Assembly (NCBI RefSeq): GCF_001307155.1
Contig: NZ_CP012830.1
Span: forward strand, 868,001 to 932,000
Source of the DNA: Pseudomonas fluorescens
GTDB taxonomy: Bacteria > Pseudomonadota > Gammaproteobacteria > Pseudomonadales > Pseudomonadaceae
DNA: 64,000 bases
Direction of reading: 5' to 3'
The notes under the pieces are model-generated. The model was not told the DNA's origin. It did no database searches and saw only the letters and a program-made list of their open reading frames with translations. Position 1 is the first letter of the stretch. Every line of letters starts with the position of its first letter. Shown here one piece after another: positions 9,510 through 18,738 of the stretch. The translations under genes were made by a program, and so were the position numbers.

Positions 9510-10096
9510 ACCAGTCCTCGATGCTGCAGAACTCACTGATATTGACCCCGTTGATCGGCGCCAGTGACTCCTTGGTAAAAGCCTTGGGTCTGTCGCTGTT
9601 ATCGCTGCTGGTCATTGGTGTTTACGGCCTGAAGATGAGTGTATTGCGGCCGCGAATCGTCCCGTCCATGCAGTTGATCACCTGCATTGCACTCGCCGCC
9701 ACATTGACCAGCCTGGCAACATTGGCATTACAGGCCTGGGCCTTTGAACTGCATCAGCAACTGGGAATGTATGCCGGACTGATTGCCCTGCAGTGCATTG
9801 TGCTGGAGTACAGCGGCTTTTTTACCCAGGCAAGCATGATCGACCGGACTCGCCTGTCCAGCCTGTTTTTTGGGCTGATGGTTGTACTGGGCGTGTTGCG
9901 AGAAGCCCTTGGCAATGGGTCATTCGCCAGCCATGTGTCCTGGTTGAGCGGAATTATTGATTCCAGCGGGCAAGGCTGGCTGTTTGCCGCTGATGGCGGC
10001 ATACGACTGGCCATCCTCGCCCCCGGCGGATTTATCCTGCTGGGACTGCTCATAGCCGCCAAACAAGCCTGGCCTGGCGCCTCGACCTCACACTGA
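9506..10096 (+). CDS. rnfE: Rnf/Rsx electron transport complex subunit E (divergent)
   Basis: A 196-residue six-helix membrane protein paralogous to RnfA. Family marks include the REALGNGSF segment and the C-terminal LAPGGFILLGLLIAAK. Of the two cysteines that hold the other half of the RnfA/E [2Fe-2S] cluster, the first (LGLCPLL in E. coli) is replaced by Thr14 (LILTPLI), while the second is kept as Cys97 (ALQCIVL). It overlaps rnfG by 4 nt and is followed 25 nt later by nth, as in other gamma-proteobacteria. Confidence 0.88.
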   Translation: MNQSSMLQNSLILTPLIGASDSLVKALGLSLLSLLVIGVYGLKMSVLRPRIVPSMQLITCIALAATLTSLATLALQAWAFELHQQLGMYAGLIALQCIVLEYSGFFTQASMIDRTRLSSLFFGLMVVLGVLREALGNGSFASHVSWLSGIIDSSGQGWLFAADGGIRLAILAPGGFILLGLLIAAKQAWPGASTSH

Positions 10097-10121
10097 CCGC
10101 CTTCAAGGAACTGCTCTGCCC

Positions 10122-10760
10122 ATGAATGCTGCAAAACGCCTGGAAATTTTCCGTCGGCTTCACGAAGACAATCCGGAACCGAAAACCGAACTGGCCTACT
10201 CGTCGCCCTTCGAATTGCTGATCGCCGTGATCCTTTCCGCGCAGTCCACGGACGTAGGCGTCAATAAGGCCACCGCCAAGCTGTTTCCGGTGGCCAATAC
10301 TCCGGCAGCGATGTATGCGCTGGGTGTAGAAGGATTGTCCGAGTACATCAAGACCATAGGCCTGTACAACAGCAAGGCAAAAAACGTCATAGAAACCTGC
10401 CGAATGCTGGTAGAGCTTCATGGCGGTGAAGTACCGCAAACCCGCGAGGAGCTGGAAGCGCTGCCCGGGGTCGGTAGAAAGACCGCGAACGTGGTGCTCA
10501 ATACGGCTTTTCGTCAGCTGACCATGGCCGTCGACACGCACATTTTCCGGGTCAGCAACCGCACAGGGTTAGCGCCAGGCAAGAATGTCGTCGAGGTGGA
10601 AAAAAAACTGATGAAGTTTGTTCCCAAGGAGTATCTGCTCGACTCCCATCACTGGCTGATCCTCCACGGACGCTACGTTTGCCTGGCTCGCAAGCCCCGT
10701 TGTGGCAGCTGCCGTATCGAAGACCTGTGCGAATACAAGCAAAAGACCTCCGACGATTGA
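10122..10760 (+). CDS. nth: Endonuclease III
   Basis: A 212-residue bifunctional DNA glycosylase/AP lyase for oxidised pyrimidines in base-excision repair. The helix-hairpin-helix LPGVGRKTA carries catalytic Lys120, Asp138 lies in AVDTH, and the C-terminal 4Fe-4S loop has Cys187, 194, 197 and 203 (C-x6-C-x2-C-x5-C). Length and numbering match E. coli Nth. Last large gene of the rnf operon. Confidence 0.97.
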   Translation: MNAAKRLEIFRRLHEDNPEPKTELAYSSPFELLIAVILSAQSTDVGVNKATAKLFPVANTPAAMYALGVEGLSEYIKTIGLYNSKAKNVIETCRMLVELHGGEVPQTREELEALPGVGRKTANVVLNTAFRQLTMAVDTHIFRVSNRTGLAPGKNVVEVEKKLMKFVPKEYLLDSHHWLILHGRYVCLARKPRCGSCRIEDLCEYKQKTSDD

Positions 10761-10867
10761 GGTTCTATTAGATTTATTGATTTACCGATTGAAAAAATCT
10801 TTTTTACCCGCCGGGAGAATGTCGATATAAGAAGCGCCAATGGCATTCTTAGCCTGGAGTTAACCTT

Positions 10868-11047
10868 ATGAGCACTGGCAAAGAACAACTGGACACAGAA
10901 GACGACTTCATCTCTGTTGAGGCCGATGATGCCGAGCCTGTGGTAGAGGTAGCAAAGACCAACCTGAGCAAACGTCGCACCATCGATAATCTCCTGGAGG
11001 AGCGCCGCTTGCAAAAGCAACTGGCCGATTACGACTTTGACCTTTAA
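10868..11047 (+). CDS. Small PA3496-family protein (putative envelope integrity)
   Basis: A 59-residue acidic protein, MSTGKEQLDTEDDF at the start and KQLADYDFDL at the end, with a basic central segment (LSKRRTIDNLLEERRLQ). In P. aeruginosa the gene after nth is PA3496, a small protein of this type, named in databases as a putative envelope integrity family. The ATG at 10868 is preceded by TGGAGTTAACCTT (GGAG 8 nt upstream). A strong terminator follows. The molecular function is not known to me. Confidence 0.75.
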   Translation: MSTGKEQLDTEDDFISVEADDAEPVVEVAKTNLSKRRTIDNLLEERRLQKQLADYDFDL

Positions 11048-11053
11048 CACCTG

Positions 11054-11078
11054 AAAGCCTCCCGAAATGGAGGCTTTT
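11054..11078 (+). terminator. Terminator after the PA3496-type gene
   Basis: AAAGCCTCC (11054-11062) pairs with GGAGGCTTTT (11069-11078), ending in a T run; 7 nt past the stop codon. Confidence 0.85.
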
Positions 11079-11236
11079 CAGCACTCCCTCAACCGCTGGG
11101 CAATGCTCTCTGATTCATCAATGAGTCCGGCGCGGCGGAGACATCAGGGCAAGCCATCCGGCGACTCAAAATCCGATCAGACTCCGCTTACCTTCAGACG
11201 CTTTCCATGCACAAAGCACTACTCGCCCGGAGAGAT

Positions 11237-11863
11237 TCAAACCAGACCATTACGCTGCGCAAGCTCGATAAGGTCTACCAGCGAGCGGGCATTTAGCTTC
11301 AATAGCAGACGCGTTTTGTAAGTACTCACGGTTTTGTTGCTGAGGAACATTCCATCGGCAATTTCCTTGTTGGTCTTTCCTCGGGCCAACTGTTGTAAAA
11401 CCATCATCTCCCTTCCTGACAGACGATCCACCATGTCGGCTTCACTCGCGTTCCCCAAACTTGAGCGAACCGAGTGCAACGCCTGATTCGGAAAGTAGCT
11501 ATACCCTGACAATACAGCCTTGATTGCACTGAGCAACTCGGTGAGGTCCTGCTGTTTGCAGACATACCCGGCTGCCCCTGCCTGCATGCAACGCATTGAA
11601 AAGTGACCGGGGGCCTGCGACGTCAAGACCAGCACTTTCAAAGGCATGGTGGTCGAGGTCAAGCGCGCAATAACTTCCAGGCCATCCAGTTTCGGAATAC
11701 CGATATCCAGTATCACGATATCCGGCATCTGTTCACGGGCAAGTTGCAAGGCATCGACACCATTGTCCGTTTCGGCAATGACCTCGTAGCCATGACGCTC
11801 CATTAGCATACGTACAGCAAGACGAATGACGGGGTGATCATCCACGATCAGCACTTTATTCAT
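11237..11863 (-). CDS. BvgA/EvgA-like LuxR-family response regulator
   Basis: A 208-residue two-component regulator: receiver domain (1-120, phospho-acceptor Asp53 in ILDIGIPKLDG, acidic pair Asp8/Asp9) and C-terminal LuxR/NarL helix-turn-helix (about 145-205, with TNKEIADGMFLSNKTVSTYKTR). It closely resembles Bordetella BvgA and E. coli EvgA along its whole length. In Pseudomonas, related RocA/SadR-type regulators control fimbriae and biofilm. The start at 11863 is the family start; a longer frame to 11980 adds unrelated residues. No sensor kinase lies next to it, so its partner must be elsewhere. Confidence 0.88.
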   Translation of the reverse strand: MNKVLIVDDHPVIRLAVRMLMERHGYEVIAETDNGVDALQLAREQMPDIVILDIGIPKLDGLEVIARLTSTTMPLKVLVLTSQAPGHFSMRCMQAGAAGYVCKQQDLTELLSAIKAVLSGYSYFPNQALHSVRSSLGNASEADMVDRLSGREMMVLQQLARGKTNKEIADGMFLSNKTVSTYKTRLLLKLNARSLVDLIELAQRNGLV

Positions 11864-12345
11864 GGGCAAGTCCAATTTCGCTGTTCGAATTTTTAGAGCC
11901 CGCACAATAGCGTAGTCGTTTCGACCTTGGGATGCTGCCCACCCCAACCACCTACACCGAGAGACAATCCCTACAAACAACAGGGATTCCCCCTACAGGA
12001 TTTCATAAAAAACAATGTCGCTTAAAGTTTATTCGAGGCATCCCCCTCTCTGGTCACCGGTATTTTTTCTGTGGACATCTAAGAAACCAGCTGACAATAC
12101 ACACTCTATCCCGGTCATTAATTAAACATGCGTCTATTATCAAAAAACAACCCGCTTTCACCCGCTTACATGAATCACGTTAAAACAAGGCTATTGATCC
12201 GTTAAAAATAGTGATAAAACTGCAAAGCCGACCGTCCCACAAACCCTTTACAAAAACCAATAAATCAATACCGAACCACCACAACCACTTAACATTTTCA
12301 CCCACAAGGAATTCACTATAGATCACTATTCAACGAGTAATCAAA
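11864..12345. other. AT-rich intergenic region without a convincing gene
   Basis: A 480-nt stretch clearly richer in A and T than its surroundings, between the response regulator and an unknown membrane protein. The only longer open frame (11932-12183, plus) has no ribosome site or family resemblance. It must contain the divergent promoters of both flanking genes. Confidence 0.6.
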
Positions 12346-13038
12346 ATGACAAAAACTCAAAAAAAAATATCCAACCCGATGACCATCATTGCAATATTCG
12401 CGACGCTCTCCGAAACGTCGGCAGCCGTATCGCTGCCTTTTCTTGACAACGAGGAGCGCCAGACGTACATCTGGTTTCTGATCAGCTTCCCCTTTTACCT
12501 GCTCTTTTTATTTTTTATCACACTCAACTTTAACTACAAATCACTGTATGCACCTTCTGACTTTCAAAAGAGCAAACAGTTTGTAAAAGTCATCGACGAT
12601 GCTGCTCGACCAGAAAAAAACAGAAACACCGCTCTTAACGACCCCGCTGAAGAGGAGAATCAACCCAACTCAATCAAAGGACATAAACCCGACTATCTGC
12701 TTCAGAGCACGCCCGCTCCACCCGCCTATATAACCTTCATCACGAACCTTACAACCCAACAGCCAGTGTCTTTACCGGCGTCGATACATGGCATGCAGAT
12801 CATTGATGCACGATGGATTCGCAAAAAGAAAGATGTCGGCAGTTTGATGAACGCGCTCTATTCAAGGAAACACCATGACCGTGAAGTGATCGTCTTCCTG
12901 ACAAGCGGTGAGTCGGAACATTTGATTAACGAAAGAGCACTCAAAAAATCAGGTGCAAGATTCCTGAAGCCCAAAGAGTCTTTTTACATGAGTTATAACT
13001 TGAGTACTTTGGCAGTGACCGTCGTCAGCCAGCACTGA
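12345..13038 (+). CDS. Unknown AT-rich membrane-anchored protein
   Basis: I do not recognise a named function. The coding frame starts with ATG at 12346 and encodes 230 residues. The N-terminal 65 residues hold a hydrophobic stretch (about 12-32, IIAIFATLSETSAAVSLPFL), a clear transmembrane segment (about 41-62) and the sequence NFNYKSLYAPSDF, an N-terminal module I associate with many uncharacterised bacterial proteins. A polar Asp/Glu/Asn linker follows (75-115). The C-terminal part (about 120-230) has the alternating pattern of a soluble alpha/beta domain (REVIVFLTSGESEHLINERALKKSGARFL). Base and codon use are AT-rich unlike the neighbours, suggesting acquisition by transfer. Confidence 0.7.
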
Positions 13039-13147
13039 CACAGACACAGACAGAACAGAAGGGGGGTACAGACAATCCAGGAAGTTAACAACCAGGACCT
13101 GGTGACGCAGATTCAGGAGACAAACCACACACGAATGCTTCGATCAC

Positions 13148-13178
13148 ATTGTGGCCCCGTTACAAACGGGGCCACAAT
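13148..13178 (-). terminator. Hairpin downstream of argG
   Basis: ATTGTGGCCCCGT (13148-13160) and ACGGGGCCACAAT (13166-13178) form a perfect 13-bp stem with a 5-nt loop, 20 nt beyond the argG stop. There is no long T run, so it could be a terminator or an mRNA-stabilising hairpin. Confidence 0.6.
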
Positions 13179-13198
13179 CGTTGATCATGCCAACAACA

Positions 13199-14416
13199 TC
13201 AGAACAGCTTGCGGCCTTTGTTTGCGGCAATGCGCATACGCAGAGCGTTCAGCTTGATGAAGCCGGCTGCATCAGCCTGGTTGTAAGCGCCGCCATCTTC
13301 TTCGAAGGTAGCAATGTTGGCGTCGAACAACGATTCGTCAGACTTGCGACCGGTGACGATCACGTTGCCTTTGTACAGCTTCAGGCGAACCACACCGTTC
13401 ACATGCGCCTGGGAAGCATCGATCATCTGTTGCAGCATCAGACGCTCAGGGCTCCACCAGTAACCGGTGTAGATCAGGCTGGCATATTTAGGCATCAGCT
13501 CGTCTTTGAGGTGAGCCACTTCGCGGTCCAGAGTGATCGACTCGATCGCCCGGTGAGCACGCAGCATGATGGTGCCGCCTGGGGTTTCGTAGCAACCACG
13601 GGACTTCATGCCGACGTAACGGTTCTCGACGATGTCCAGACGGCCGATGCCGTGCTCGCCACCGATACGGTTCAGGGTCGCCAGCACCGTAGCCGGAGTC
13701 ATTTCGACGCCGTCCAGTGCAACGATGTCGCCGTTGCGGTAAGTCAGTTCCAGGTACTGCGGCTTGTCGGGAGCGTTCTCCGGGGAGACGGTCCAGCGCC
13801 ACATATCTTCTTCGTGCTCGGTCCAGGTATCTTCCAGCACGCCGCCTTCATAGGAAATGTGCAGCAGGTTGGCATCCATCGAGTACGGAGATTTTTTCTT
13901 GCCGTGACGTTCGATCGGGATCGCGTGCTTCGCCGCATAATCCATCAGCTTCTCGCGGGACAGCAGGTCCCACTCGCGCCAAGGGGCGATCACTTTCACG
14001 CCAGGCTTGAGTGCATAGGCACCCAGTTCAAAACGAACCTGGTCGTTGCCCTTGCCGGTCGCGCCATGGGAAATGGCGTCAGCGCCGGTTTCGTTGGCGA
14101 TTTCGATCAGGCGTTTGGCGATCAACGGACGAGCGATGGAAGTACCCAGCAGGTACTCGCCTTCGTAAACGGTGTTGGCACGGAACATCGGGAAAACGAA
14201 ATCACGCACGAATTCTTCGCGCAGATCGTCGATGTAGATTTCTTTTACGCCCATGGCTTGTGCCTTGGCGCGGGCCGGCTCGACCTCTTCACCCTGACCC
14301 AGGTCAGCGGTAAAGGTCACCACTTCACAGTTATAAGTATCCTGCAGCCACTTGAGGATCACCGAAGTGTCCAGGCCGCCGGAATACGCCAGAACGACCT
14401 TGTTTACGTCCGCCAT
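13199..14416 (-). CDS. argG: Argininosuccinate synthase
   Basis: A 405-residue enzyme that condenses citrulline and aspartate with ATP in arginine biosynthesis. The ATP pyrophosphatase loop is [10 protein letters not shown] (residues 9-18), and the conserved [14 protein letters not shown] block (about 114-127) binds citrulline and aspartate. Length is typical of the short bacterial type. It lies downstream of motY, the gene order of P. aeruginosa PA3525-PA3526. argF is also in this window (22692). Confidence 0.97.
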   Translation of the reverse strand: MADVNKVVLAYSGGLDTSVILKWLQDTYNCEVVTFTADLGQGEEVEPARAKAQAMGVKEIYIDDLREEFVRDFVFPMFRANTVYEGEYLLGTSIARPLIAKRLIEIANETGADAISHGATGKGNDQVRFELGAYALKPGVKVIAPWREWDLLSREKLMDYAAKHAIPIERHGKKKSPYSMDANLLHISYEGGVLEDTWTEHEEDMWRWTVSPENAPDKPQYLELTYRNGDIVALDGVEMTPATVLATLNRIGGEHGIGRLDIVENRYVGMKSRGCYETPGGTIMLRAHRAIESITLDREVAHLKDELMPKYASLIYTGYWWSPERLMLQQMIDASQAHVNGVVRLKLYKGNVIVTGRKSDESLFDANIATFEEDGGAYNQADAAGFIKLNALRMRIAANKGRKLF

Positions 14417-14545
14417 GCCATCACTCCACGGGGTTCTACGGAAAGCCGAGAAGTCTACCGCTGCGAGCGGATAAATTACAGAGGCGCGACAGCTTATGAT
14501 GACGAAGCGACAGATTATGTCGAGCGGGCGACGATTTCAGCCGGT

Positions 14546-15454
14546 TCAGGAGGTCGTCGCGGCACTGCTTGCCGAGCTGACTTGCGGAGCCGGTTTATCG
14601 GTGGGTGCAACGCGCTCAAGATGAACGTTGACCCGGCGATTCCTGGCCCGATTGGCGGTGTTGGTGTTAGGGGCCAACGGATAGCGTTCGCCGTGAAAAC
14701 GCATCGTGATCTGTGATTCCTGAATGCCATTGGCCTTGAAGAAGTCCATCACCGCCAACGCCCTGCGCCGGGACAGATCACGGTTGGTCAGGCGATTGCC
14801 ACTGTTATCGGAATGGCCGTCGAGTTCGATGTGATTGACCGTCGGGTCGGCCTTCATGAAGTTCAGCATGACCTGCAGCTTGGCCTTGGCCTGCGCGTCC
14901 AGATCGATACCACCGCCCGGAAAACCAACCTCAGCCTGCTTAACCTGCTCGTAATTCATCGGCAGCAACTTGGCGACACACGCCTGATAATCGGCGTAGG
15001 CCTTGCTGAAGCTGACCGGTAACAAACGGACTTCCGACACACCGCCATCGCGCGAATAATGGCGAATCAGCGGACTGCGACCGTCCATCAAACCGCCGAT
15101 AAGGCGTCCGGCCTGGAGCTGCGAGCTGTTGAACAGCACATCACCGCTGCCGACCTTGACCGCCCCCAGATTGATATCGCCGCGCCCCGGCTGCCAAGGC
15201 GCAGCGGCGGCCAGCAACGTCGCCGAGCCGCCGCTGATCATCGGGTTGTAGGCCTTCAGACGAAAGGTGGCCTGCTCGCCTGCGCGCCGCACGAACTCGC
15301 CCGAACCGAAATCGGTAATCGGCTGGCTCAGGCGACATTCGAACTTGTCGCCTTCGACCGTCCACTCGATGCTCTCCAGACGCGTCTGGAAAGTGAGCGC
15401 CATCGCAGGAAGGCTGGCAAACACGCTGAGCAAGGCTAAATAACGCTGGCGCAC
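14546..15454 (-). CDS. motY: MotY-like flagellar OmpA-family protein
   Basis: A protein of about 302 residues with a signal peptide (RQRYLALLSVFASLPAMALT), an N-terminal MotY domain and a C-terminal OmpA-type peptidoglycan-binding domain (LDGHSDNSGN...DLSRRRALAVMDFF). MotY forms the periplasmic T ring that stabilises the MotCD stator in Pseudomonas. Two GTG starts are possible. The one at 15454 has GGAG 6 nt upstream and is preferred; the one at 15466 would add four residues. The argG-motY-pyrC-rnt neighbourhood matches PA3525-PA3528 and supports the name. Confidence 0.88.
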   Translation of the reverse strand: MRQRYLALLSVFASLPAMALTFQTRLESIEWTVEGDKFECRLSQPITDFGSGEFVRRAGEQATFRLKAYNPMISGGSATLLAAAAPWQPGRGDINLGAVKVGSGDVLFNSSQLQAGRLIGGLMDGRSPLIRHYSRDGGVSEVRLLPVSFSKAYADYQACVAKLLPMNYEQVKQAEVGFPGGGIDLDAQAKAKLQVMLNFMKADPTVNHIELDGHSDNSGNRLTNRDLSRRRALAVMDFFKANGIQESQITMRFHGERYPLAPNTNTANRARNRRVNVHLERVAPTDKPAPQVSSASSAATTS

Positions 15455-15610
15455 GGGAGGCTCCACTGGCTTCTACAACAAAAAGACCGATACACATAAT
15501 TACGGCATACCTTTGTCATATCGGAAGCTTGCTGCAAAACTTGATAGCGAGTGCCTGGATGAGTCTTTTCCGGTAGCATTCCCTTGAGTTTGACCCGCCT
15601 GGAATCCCCA

Positions 15611-16657
15611 ATGTCCGACCGCCTGACCCTGCTGCGTCCCGACGACTGGCATATTCATCTTCGCGATGGTGCTGTGTTGCCCAATACTGTCGCGGATGTC
15701 GCGCGCACCTTTGGTCGCGCGATCATCATGCCTAACCTGGTGCCACCGGTGCGTAACGCCGCTGAAGCCGACGCCTATCGCCAGCGCATTCTCGCTGCGC
15801 GCCCGGCCGGCAGCCGTTTCGAACCGCTGATGGTGCTCTACCTGACCGACCGGACTACACCCGATGAAATTCGCGAGGCCAAGGCCAGCGGTTTCGTTCA
15901 CGCCGCCAAGCTGTATCCGGCTGGCGCGACCACCAACTCGGACTCCGGTGTTACCAGCATCGACAAGATCTTCCCCGCGATCGAGGCCATGGCCGAGGTC
16001 GGGATGCCCTTGTTGATTCACGGTGAAATCACCCGCGGCGACGTCGATGTCTTCGACCGCGAAAAAATCTTCATCGACGAGCACATGCGTCGGGTCGTGG
16101 AGCGTTTCCCAACGCTCAAAGTGGTGTTCGAACACATCACCACCAGCGATGCCGTGCAGTTCGTCAACGAGGCTTCGGCCAACGTTGGCGCAACCATCAC
16201 CGCTCACCACCTGCTGTATAACCGCAACCACATGCTGGTGGGCGGGATTCGTCCGCACTTCTATTGCTTGCCGATTCTCAAGCGCAATACGCATCAGGTC
16301 GCCCTGCTTGACGCCGCTACCAGCGGCAGCGAGAAGTTCTTCCTGGGCACGGACTCGGCTCCGCACGCCCAACACGCCAAAGAAGCCGCGTGTGGCTGTG
16401 CCGGTTGCTACACCGCTTATGCCGCGATCGAGATGTACGCCGAAGCCTTTGAACAGCGTAATGCGCTGGACAAGCTCGAAGCCTTCGCCAGCCTCAACGG
16501 CCCGCGCTTCTACGGCCTGCCGGCGAACACCGACCGCATTACCCTGGTCCGCGAAGAATGGACTGCCCCAACCAGCCTGCCGTTCGGCGAGCTGACTGTC
16601 ATCCCGCTGCGCGCCGGTGAAAAACTGCGCTGGCGCCTGCTGGAGGAACACGCGTGA
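15611..16657 (+). CDS. pyrC: Dihydroorotase
   Basis: A 348-residue class II dihydroorotase, third step of pyrimidine synthesis (carbamoyl aspartate to dihydroorotate). The metal-binding HIH motif is in [10 protein letters not shown] (near residues 13-22), the carboxylated Lys is in [14 protein letters not shown] (about 98-111), and further His ligands occur in LLIHGEI and FEHITT. The start at 15611 ([11 protein letters not shown]) is the family start; an upstream TTG nine codons earlier is not needed. It overlaps rnt by 4 nt. Confidence 0.96.
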   Translation: MSDRLTLLRPDDWHIHLRDGAVLPNTVADVARTFGRAIIMPNLVPPVRNAAEADAYRQRILAARPAGSRFEPLMVLYLTDRTTPDEIREAKASGFVHAAKLYPAGATTNSDSGVTSIDKIFPAIEAMAEVGMPLLIHGEITRGDVDVFDREKIFIDEHMRRVVERFPTLKVVFEHITTSDAVQFVNEASANVGATITAHHLLYNRNHMLVGGIRPHFYCLPILKRNTHQVALLDAATSGSEKFFLGTDSAPHAQHAKEAACGCAGCYTAYAAIEMYAEAFEQRNALDKLEAFASLNGPRFYGLPANTDRITLVREEWTAPTSLPFGELTVIPLRAGEKLRWRLLEEHA

Positions 16658-17328
16658 GTGAAGACCATTTCGACGACGAACAGGAAAGTTCAGGCGGAGG
16701 TGGTTCACGTCACCCGATGGCAGCCAGGTTCCGTGGATACTTGCCCGTTGTCGTCGACGTTGAAACCGGTGGTTTCAACTGTGCCACTGACGCCTTGCTG
16801 GAAATTGCCGCCACGACCATCAGCATGGACGAAAAAGGTTTTGTGTACCCCGATCACACCTATTTCTTCCGTGTAGAACCGTTCGAAGGCGCCAACATCG
16901 AAGCCGCGGCGCTGGAGTTCACCGGGATCAAGCTCGATCACCCACTGCGCATGGCCGTGAGTGAAGAAGCGGCACTGACCGACATCTTCCGTGGCATACG
17001 CAAGGCGCTGAAAGCCAACGGCTGCAAACGGGCGATCCTGGTCGGCCATAACAGCAGCTTTGACCTGGGCTTCCTCAATGCCGCCGTTGCGCGCCTGGAC
17101 ATGAAGCGCAATCCGTTTCACCCGTTCTCCAGCTTCGACACCGCGACACTGGCCGGTCTGGCGTATGGTCAAACGGTCCTGGCCAAGGCGTGCCAGGCTG
17201 CCGATATCGACTTCGACGGTCGCGAGGCCCACTCGGCTCGCTACGACACCGAGAAGACTGCCGAGCTGTTCTGCGGCATCGTCAATCGCTGGAAACAAAT
17301 GGGCGGCTGGGAAGATTTCAACGACTGA
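16654..17328 (+). CDS. rnt: Ribonuclease T
   Basis: A 224-residue DEDDh 3'-5' exonuclease that trims tRNA and 5S/23S rRNA 3' ends. The acidic residues are visible in [10 protein letters not shown], in [11 protein letters not shown] and in [14 protein letters not shown], which also carries the catalytic His. It begins with GTG overlapping the pyrC stop (GTGA). It is followed by a strong bidirectional terminator. Confidence 0.95.
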   Translation: MSEDHFDDEQESSGGGGSRHPMAARFRGYLPVVVDVETGGFNCATDALLEIAATTISMDEKGFVYPDHTYFFRVEPFEGANIEAAALEFTGIKLDHPLRMAVSEEAALTDIFRGIRKALKANGCKRAILVGHNSSFDLGFLNAAVARLDMKRNPFHPFSSFDTATLAGLAYGQTVLAKACQAADIDFDGREAHSARYDTEKTAELFCGIVNRWKQMGGWEDFND

Positions 17329-17355
17329 TTCAGTCGCAGGATTTATCCCGCCCAT

Positions 17356-17386
17356 AAAAAAACCGGCCTCAGCGGCCGGTTTTTTT
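17356..17386. terminator. Bidirectional terminator between rnt and the peroxiredoxin gene
   Basis: ACCGGCC (17362-17368) pairs with GGCCGGT (17374-17380), flanked by A and T runs of 6-7 nt on either side, so it can end transcription from both converging genes. Confidence 0.9.
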
Positions 17387-17402
17387 ATGCCTGACGCGTG
17401 GC

Positions 17403-18005
17403 TTACAGCTTGCCAGCGTTCTCGGTCAGGTAAGCCGCAACGCCTTCTGGCGAAGCAGTCATGCCCTTGTCGCCTTTTTTCCAGTTGGCCGGGCAAACTT
17501 CGCCGTGCTCTTCGTGGAATTGCAGGGCGTCGACCAGGCGAATCAGCTCTTCCATGTTACGGCCCAGTGGCAGGTCGTTGACGATCTGCGAGCGAACAAC
17601 ACCCTTGTCGTCGATCAGGAATGCGCCACGGAAAGCCACGCCGCCTTCGGACTCAACGTCGTAGGCCTTGGCAATGTCGTGCTTCATGTCAGCAGCCATG
17701 ATGTACTGAACCTGACCGATGCCGCCGGCATTGATCGGGGTGTTGCGCCATGCGTTGTGAGTGAAGTGCGAGTCGATCGAAACAGCGATCACTTCAACGT
17801 TGCGTGCCTTGAAGTCAGCCATGCGGTGGTCCAGAGCGATCAGCTCGGACGGGCAGACGAAGGTGAAGTCCAGTGGGTAGAAGAACACCAGGCCGTATTT
17901 GCCTTTGATGGCCGAGGACAGGGTGAAGCTGTCAACGATTTCGCCATTGCCGAGTACGGCCGGTACGGTGAAGTCAGGGGCTTGTTTGCCTACGAGTACG
18001 CTCAT
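17403..18005 (-). CDS. 2-Cys peroxiredoxin (AhpC/TSA, Prx1 type)
   Basis: A 200-residue typical 2-Cys peroxiredoxin that reduces hydrogen and organic peroxides. The peroxidatic Cys51 is in DFTFVCPSE and the resolving Cys171 is in GEVCPANW. The start at 18005 has AGGAG 8 nt upstream; the longer frame is not supported. It matches the gene called tsaA in P. aeruginosa (PA3529), next to rnt and bfd. The reductant is probably thioredoxin. Confidence 0.93.
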   Translation of the reverse strand: MSVLVGKQAPDFTVPAVLGNGEIVDSFTLSSAIKGKYGLVFFYPLDFTFVCPSELIALDHRMADFKARNVEVIAVSIDSHFTHNAWRNTPINAGGIGQVQYIMAADMKHDIAKAYDVESEGGVAFRGAFLIDDKGVVRSQIVNDLPLGRNMEELIRLVDALQFHEEHGEVCPANWKKGDKGMTASPEGVAAYLTENAGKL

Positions 18006-18252
18006 TGGATATCTCCTGGTGTGGTGGCGTGAAGAACGGCATCGAACCAGTCTGTCGCCAATAAACGACAGGTTCATGACTCGAGTGCCCTTCGCAAAGA
18101 CCGCACATCATACACCGCGTTTTTCGCCTGTCCTTAGCGCTTTTTACAACGACATCAAAAACCTCGGCGCAGGCTTGATGACACTGTCCCGGGCGCATTA
18201 TGCCGTTCGTCAGGCTGTCGCTGTTCTGGCGCAAAGCGTGCCGAAACCACTT

Positions 18253-18271
18253 TGACAATCATTCTCGTTAA
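18253..18271. promoter_or_regulatory. Putative Fur box upstream of bfd
   Basis: TGACAATCATTCTCGTTAA with the following C matches 14 of 19 positions of the Fur consensus GATAATGATAATCATTATC when aligned from G18254. It lies about 50 nt upstream of the bfd start. Bfd is known to be induced by iron limitation in P. aeruginosa, which fits. Confidence 0.6.
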
Positions 18272-18320
18272 CATTAAGATCCATCGCAACCGAGCCATAA
18301 CCCACGACGGTTCTCAATTT

Positions 18321-18539
18321 ATGTATGTCTGCCTTTGCACTGGTGTCACCGACGGAAAAATCCGCGATGCGATCTATGAAGGTTGCTGCAGCTACCGCGA
18401 GGTACGCCAAGCTACCGGCGTTGCCGGCCAATGTGGAAAATGCGCCTGCCTTGCCAAACAAGTGGTGCGCGAAACCCTGGCCGAGTTGCAATTAAGCCAG
18501 GCGGCGATCCCCTACCCTGTAGAATTTTCGGCAGCGTAA
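18321..18539 (+). CDS. bfd: Bacterioferritin-associated ferredoxin
   Basis: A 72-residue [2Fe-2S] protein that docks on bacterioferritin and delivers electrons to release stored iron. Cluster ligands are Cys4 and Cys6 (MYVCLC) and the pair in GQCGKC (Cys38, Cys41). Residues of the BfrB-binding surface, such as the N-terminal MYV and the Leu near 68 in the family, cannot all be checked by eye. The ATG at 18321 is the family start; upstream in-frame codons are not coding. It is adjacent to bfrB as in P. aeruginosa. Confidence 0.95.
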   Translation: MYVCLCTGVTDGKIRDAIYEGCCSYREVRQATGVAGQCGKCACLAKQVVRETLAELQLSQAAIPYPVEFSAA

Positions 18540-18555
18540 ATAGAACATTTGAAAG

Positions 18556-18582
18556 AACCGGACTTAGCGTCCGGTTTTTTTA
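18556..18582 (+). terminator. Terminator of bfd
   Basis: AACCGGAC (18556-18563) pairs with GTCCGGTT (18569-18576), followed by a T run. Confidence 0.88.
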
Positions 18583-18738
18583 TGCCTGTAATTCAATCGC
18601 TTAGCGCTAGGATGCGGAACACAAACATTCTTATTCCGATTAATTTTCATATAGTATTCAATAACTTAGGTTTGACACTAACAACTGCCCGGCTCAAACT
18701 TCGCCGCTTAATAGGGTAATTAAAGGGCAGGACCCCAC

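Noticed and set aside
11932..12183. 83-residue open frame in the AT-rich gap
   Set aside because: No ribosome site, starts inside the upstream region of the response regulator, and no recognisable pattern.
13151..14716. 521-residue open frame antisense to argG
   Set aside because: Entirely opposite argG and motY coding sequence, with low-complexity His/Gln/Val-rich translation typical of shadows.
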